NCBI GenBank assembly: GCA_013287475.1
Contig: JABDDT010000017.1
Coordinates: 1-48,478 of the forward strand
DNA length: 48,478 nucleotides
Direction of reading: 5' to 3'
DNA from: Bacteroidota bacterium
Lineage (GTDB): Bacteria; Bacteroidota; Bacteroidia; Chitinophagales; Chitinophagaceae
Below the pieces are notes generated by a model. It was not told the origin of the DNA. It ran no database searches and was given only the letters and a program-made list of their open reading frames with translations. Below, one piece after another: positions 44,682 to 48,478 of this stretch (the stretch's first letter is position 1; every line of letters begins with the position of its first letter). Both the position numbers and the translations under genes were made by a program.

Positions 44682-45938
44682 TTAAAAGGAATATCCGATT
44701 CCAAGATTTAAGAACTGGTTGCTCTGTTGATAGGGCAAAGCATTTGGAGCCGGATTTACAACAAGGACAGGGTTCTGTGGTCCGGTGTGCATCAGCCGGA
44801 CATCAGCTTTGATGACCACATTTGGTAATGGGAGATATCCAAAACCTACAATCAGATGAGTTTGTTTTTCGGTTCCGTCGTAAATGCCTTCACCGTTTGC
44901 AGCAATACCCGAATTCATGTTCAATACTTCAAATCTTGCGAAACTTATAAGGCTAGCTTTGGTCAGATTCCTTGTTTGGCGATTGAACAGCCAGTTGTAG
45001 GCAACTTCCGCAAATGCACCATACATACCGGTTGCGGTATTATTTCCATATACCATATTCATTTTACCGGCTTCCGGATAACTGATGTAAACTCCAAGCG
45101 CTTTTGCTGACCAGGCATTATATTCATAGAGTACATCAGCTTCTCCAAGATAAATGGGCGTTCCAAATGCGCCACTGTTGAGACCAAGGCTATCGGATTC
45201 TTTAGGACCTAGCGTAACTGTTCCTCCACTATAACCTGAAACCTGGAATTTAAAATTCTTCCAGAAATATTGGAGTGAAGCTGTTATTGCAATATTATTT
45301 GCGGAAGCCAGGTTACCTTCAGCTCTTCCATTACGAATCCCTGTACCGTGTACAAAATTCTCTCCTTCCAGACCATTCATGATGACAATACTATAATTCA
45401 ATGGAATTTTTTCGTTGTTTCCATAAAAACCAGCACCAAGTTCACGCCATGTAGCCGGAATGATCAGAGTTTCTACTATCGGCCGTTCTACTCCATTAAA
45501 ATTGACCGGCAGATGATTTTCATTTAGGATACCGATACGTGGAGTAAAAAGGCCGGCAATTATGTACTGATGTGCATTGATATTAAATTTTAAAAATGCC
45601 TGCTCCATGGAAATCTCAGCATTGTTACTGACCCCGCCTTCCACTTTGGCATTTTCAAGTTCTAATTCAGAGAAAAAAGAAATTTTGTCTGAGAACTGAT
45701 GTCCGACAAAAAGAACAGCTCTTTCCAGGGTGATAACAGATTGTTTCAGGTCGGCATTACGCTGATAATAGGCACTTCCATAACCCGAAATGACCGTTTT
45801 TTGTGTATTGCTTCCACTTTGAAGAGAATCCTCATTGGTCATTACAAGGAGTTGTGCGCTGGTAGTTGTAAACTTCTGAGCCTCAGAGTTTATATTGAAA
45901 ATTAATGATAAGAGGCATACGGTAATAAGGAATTTCAT
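44682..45938 (-). CDS. Outer-membrane porin-like protein
   Basis: A 418-residue protein with a signal peptide ending NSEAQ (about residue 21). The beta-rich sequence (SGYGSAYYQRNADLKQ, FSDKISFFSELELENAKVEGG, HQYIIAGLFTPRIGILNENHLPVNFNG) resembles phosphate-selective or general carbohydrate porins used by Bacteroidota. It ends with the aromatic strand QFLNLGIGYSF. Substrate unknown. First gene of a two-gene unit with the Rieske lipoprotein. Confidence 0.85.
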   Translation of the reverse strand: MKFLITVCLLSLIFNINSEAQKFTTTSAQLLVMTNEDSLQSGSNTQKTVISGYGSAYYQRNADLKQSVITLERAVLFVGHQFSDKISFFSELELENAKVEGGVSNNAEISMEQAFLKFNINAHQYIIAGLFTPRIGILNENHLPVNFNGVERPIVETLIIPATWRELGAGFYGNNEKIPLNYSIVIMNGLEGENFVHGTGIRNGRAEGNLASANNIAITASLQYFWKNFKFQVSGYSGGTVTLGPKESDSLGLNSGAFGTPIYLGEADVLYEYNAWSAKALGVYISYPEAGKMNMVYGNNTATGMYGAFAEVAYNWLFNRQTRNLTKASLISFARFEVLNMNSGIAANGEGIYDGTEKQTHLIVGFGYLPLPNVVIKADVRLMHTGPQNPVLVVNPAPNALPYQQSNQFLNLGIGYSF

Positions 45939-46071
45939 CTGGCAAAAGAATTGCTTTATACAAGGCTGGCATTACGTATTTGGGAAAAATATTTATGCAA
46001 TGCGGAAAAAAAAGCAGGCTGGCGGTTTAAAGAAAATTCGGCATCTTTATCTTTAAAATAAAAAAAGACTT

Positions 46072-46791
46072 ATGAAATTGGTTAAAATGAGTATGGCCCT
46101 TTTACTGGCTGCTATAAGTTTCAGCGGAATCCAGGCTCAAACGGCAGATGAGATAGTAAATAAATATATTGATGCCCTGGGCGGTAAGGAAAAACTCCAG
46201 CAGGTCAAAACTGTTTATATGGAAAACACTTCTTCGGCAATGGGAAATGAAGGCCCCAGTACCATCAACCTGGTTACCGGTGTCGGATTTAAAATGGTTT
46301 CCGATTTTAATGGTCAATCAGTGATCATAGCAGTTACTGATAAAGGAGGTTGGCAGGTGAATCCTTTCACAGGTGCATCTTCTCCGACTGCGATGCCGGA
46401 TGAAATGCTTAAACAGAGCAAAGGAAGACTGGATCCTTTCGGCCCTCTATATAATTATGCGGCTAAAGGAAACAAAATTGAATTAGAGGGAAAAGATGGT
46501 AATGCCTTTAAATTGAAAGTAACCAATGCCGACAGTATAGAAACTACCTTGTATGTGGATGCTACTACTTATTTCATTACAAAAGTTGTATCAACAGCGC
46601 AAATGATGGGACAGACTATGGAAGTCACAACCACGTTTTCTAATTACAAAAAAGTGGATCCGGCTGGTATCTTTTTCCCCTATTCTTATGAAATAAATTA
46701 TGGAGGGCAGTTCAGTATTACGACGACTGTCAATAAGATTGAAGTGAACAAAACGATCGATCCGACGATTTTTGATATGCCAAAGTCTTAA
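46072..46791 (+). CDS. LolA-like/outer-membrane lipoprotein-sorting-type protein
   Basis: 239 residues with a Sec signal ending IQAQ (about residue 23). The mature protein opens TADEIVNKYIDALGGKEKLQQVKT, the typical start of LolA/VioE-like half-barrel proteins of Bacteroidota, and has GGWQVNPFTG and a strand-rich remainder (TTLYVDATTYFITKVV). It may carry lipid or a lipoprotein across the periplasm, but the role is not proven. An 8-nt repeat starts at its stop codon. Confidence 0.82.
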   Translation: MKLVKMSMALLLAAISFSGIQAQTADEIVNKYIDALGGKEKLQQVKTVYMENTSSAMGNEGPSTINLVTGVGFKMVSDFNGQSVIIAVTDKGGWQVNPFTGASSPTAMPDEMLKQSKGRLDPFGPLYNYAAKGNKIELEGKDGNAFKLKVTNADSIETTLYVDATTYFITKVVSTAQMMGQTMEVTTTFSNYKKVDPAGIFFPYSYEINYGGQFSITTTVNKIEVNKTIDPTIFDMPKS

Positions 46792-46834
46792 AAGTGTGGT
46801 AGTGTGGTAGTGTGGTAGTGTGGTAGGGTGATGG
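46790..46834. repeat. 8-nt stop-associated repeat (GTGTGGTA units)
   Basis: Directly after the TAA stop of the LolA-like gene the plus strand reads AAGTGTGGTAGTGTGGTAG with four perfect units, then decays. Same orientation rule as the other stop-associated copies. Confidence 0.85.
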
Positions 46835-46881
46835 TAAATGCTTCGTATTTTCAATTTCAGTCTATTTTAATGTATCAGCCT

Positions 46882-46932
46882 TCAGTTTTAAGCCTTGCGC
46901 TTTGAGCTTTAGGCTTTTATGCTTTTATTGGC
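46882..46932. repeat. 7-nt TTTAGGC-family repeat upstream of the sensor kinase
   Basis: Six or seven units (TTTTAAG, CCTTGCG, CTTTGAG, CTTTAGG, CTTTTATG) lie between the 8-nt array and the kinase start. Confidence 0.7.
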
Positions 46933-47018
46933 TATTTGATCTCAGAAAATGGAGGGTTTGTCGCAGCGAGTATCCCAAATATGCAATAAATCCGGACATT
47001 GCGTCTGATTTAAAAGCC

Positions 47019-48038
47019 ATGAGCACACGCTGGTACAGATCCAAAATAGCTATTGTATTTTTTCATATTCTTGCCTGGGTTATATTATTTACATTACCAA
47101 CCCTTTTTCACCGGGAACCGGATCAGCAGCATATCAATTTTAAGGGAATGTTCAGTGTAAGATTCCTGATTTTTGATGCCTGTTGGATACTCTTTTTTTA
47201 TTTTAATTTACTCGTACTGATTCCAAGGTTCTTGAACCGGAAAAAGATTGGTATTTATATAACCCTGATCATTTTATTGTTAGCTGTATTTATTACAGGC
47301 ATCAATATTTTTCCAAAAGCCGGCGAAAAGCCGGGATTTCACAGGGAATATTTTTTTACCATATTCCCCTATTTATTTGTTTGGGCCATGAGTACGGTAT
47401 ATTGGTTCATAACAGATAAAATCAGAACTGAACAGTTAATGAAAGAAAGGGAAAATGAAAATCTGAAAACCGAGCTTTCGTTTTTAAGGTCACAGGTAAG
47501 CCCGCATTTTCTTTTCAATGTGCTGAACAATATGGTGGCCATGGCACGACTCAAATCAGACATGCTGGAACCTTCCCTGATCCGTCTTTCGGGTCTAATG
47601 CGATATATGTTATACGAATCTGATGAAGCTTCTGTTACCCTGTTGCGCGAAACAGAATATGTAAACAGTTATATTGAGTTACAGAAAATCAGGTATGCCA
47701 AATCATTAATTATCCGGGTCGATATGGATTCTGGTGACAATCAACTTATTGAGCCGATGCTGCTCATACCTTTTATTGAAAATGCATTCAAACATGGTAC
47801 GGGAATTATTCAAGATCCGGAAATTGATATTTCATTAAAAATTTCTGACGGGCTTATTGATTTTCGCGTCAAGAATAAGTTTGACCCAAAGAATGAGGAA
47901 ATCAAAGACAAGACTTCGGGAATTGGATTACCGAACGTAGTAAGAAGGTTGAATTTATTATATGACCAGAAACATATTCTCTCCATTAATAAAGAAAACG
48001 GCTGGTTCACAGTTTCTCTTCAGATTAAACTTCATTAA
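47019..48038 (+). CDS. LytS-type sensor histidine kinase
   Basis: 339 residues from ATG 47019 (MSTRWYRSKIA); the in-frame TTG at 46902 lies in a heptamer repeat and is unlikely. Four membrane segments are at about 10-28, 48-68, 77-95 and 113-132. A short coiled coil follows, then the His_kinase domain with phospho-acceptor H163 in SQVSPHFLFNVLNN and the ATP-binding N-box FIENAFKHG (N255). It phosphorylates the LytTR regulator that starts 2 nt after its stop. The signal is unknown; there is no extracellular domain of note. Confidence 0.93.
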   Translation: MSTRWYRSKIAIVFFHILAWVILFTLPTLFHREPDQQHINFKGMFSVRFLIFDACWILFFYFNLLVLIPRFLNRKKIGIYITLIILLLAVFITGINIFPKAGEKPGFHREYFFTIFPYLFVWAMSTVYWFITDKIRTEQLMKERENENLKTELSFLRSQVSPHFLFNVLNNMVAMARLKSDMLEPSLIRLSGLMRYMLYESDEASVTLLRETEYVNSYIELQKIRYAKSLIIRVDMDSGDNQLIEPMLLIPFIENAFKHGTGIIQDPEIDISLKISDGLIDFRVKNKFDPKNEEIKDKTSGIGLPNVVRRLNLLYDQKHILSINKENGWFTVSLQIKLH

Positions 48039-48040
48039 AA

Positions 48041-48478
48041 ATGAAATGTATTGCAGTTGACGATGAACCGCTGGCCCTTGCTCTCCTGCAGGATAATATT
48101 CGTCAGGTGCCTATACTCGAACTGGTTGCTTCCTGCAGTACAGCCATGGAAGCGCTTTCCATTTTGAATAAACAGGAAGTGGATCTGATATTCCTTGATA
48201 TTCAAATGCCCGGACTTACAGGTCTTCAGTTATTGCAAACGCTTTCCATAAGACCAATGGTCATTCTCATTACGGCATATGAAAAATATGCGTTGGAAGG
48301 ATTCAACCTGGATGTCATTGATTATCTCGTGAAGCCTGTACCTTTTGAACGGTTCCTGAAAGCCTGTAATAAGGCAATAGATTTCTACAGGCTCAAGAAA
48401 AATGTCCTGTCAGAATCCCACTCCTGGCCGGAATATTTCTTTGTAAATGCAGAATACGGACTCGTTAAAATAGTATTT
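48041..48478 (+). CDS. LytTR family response regulator (3' end outside window)
   Basis: The first 146 codons are present and the frame is still open at the edge. Receiver domain: CIAVDDEPLALALL (D7, D8), phospho-acceptor D53 in IFLDIQMPG, and the switch region ITAYEKYALEGF with YLVKP. After a short linker FFVNAEYGLVKI begins the LytTR DNA-binding domain. Pairs with the upstream LytS-type kinase. Confidence 0.93.
   Translation, partial: MKCIAVDDEPLALALLQDNIRQVPILELVASCSTAMEALSILNKQEVDLIFLDIQMPGLTGLQLLQTLSIRPMVILITAYEKYALEGFNLDVIDYLVKPVPFERFLKACNKAIDFYRLKKNVLSESHSWPEYFFVNAEYGLVKIVF

Overview
The window is a stretch of Bacteroidota chromosome, most like Chitinophagaceae and relatives. The evidence is the moderately AT-rich DNA, the parA-parB-DUF5683-dapB gene order, DnaE, Lon and GroESL of Bacteroidota type, a LytS/LytTR two-component pair, many small lipoproteins and outer-membrane barrels, Gfo/Idh/MocA and GMC sugar enzymes with Tat signals, and -7 promoter boxes of the TAnnTTTG type. 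Family names rest on motifs read from the translations; no database search was run. I see no tRNA, rRNA, CRISPR array, transposase or prophage gene.

Layout. 1-6178: a sugar-oxidation locus with a truncated TIM-barrel isomerase and a Gfo/Idh/MocA dehydrogenase (minus), then divergently an MFS importer, a Tat-exported hydroxypyruvate-isomerase-like protein, a GMC oxidoreductase and its Tat/lipoprotein small subunit. 6286-6420: a 44-residue lipoprotein gene. 6823-9306: DnaQ-like exonuclease, dolichol-phosphate-mannose-synthase-like glycosyltransferase (apparently starting at CTG) and EamA transporter. 9385-14055 (minus): DoxX, YbgC-like thioesterase, CinA, 2-oxoacid dehydrogenase E2 and an unknown protein. 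14210-20473: large TPR protein, outer-membrane barrel, HU/CCDC81-like membrane protein, methyltransferase. 20534-25722 (minus): glutaminyl cyclase, thioredoxin, DnaE. 25969-28913: NlpC/P60 lipoprotein, groES-groEL. 29003-32818 (minus): Rrf2 regulator, dapB, DUF5683, parB, parA. 32974-38129: FMN reductase, metallophosphoesterase, small barrel, Lon. 38492-41956 (minus): lipoprotein, UbiA-like protein, M42 peptidase, bioB. 42057-48478: LuxE-like synthetase, second Gfo/Idh, Rieske lipoprotein with its porin, LolA-like protein, sensor kinase and a truncated LytTR regulator.

Most of the genes are ordinary housekeeping genes. The striking feature is several families of degenerate 7-nt and 8-nt tandem repeats in the spacers. 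They sit at the 3' ends of genes with a consistent orientation, and they often encode the last residues and stop codon (first Gfo/Idh, bioB, Rrf2, dapB). They flank intrinsic terminators as inverted pairs, and one family appears to have entered the linker of the E2 gene. Taken together they look like a stop-codon-associated repeat system worth a genome-wide survey.
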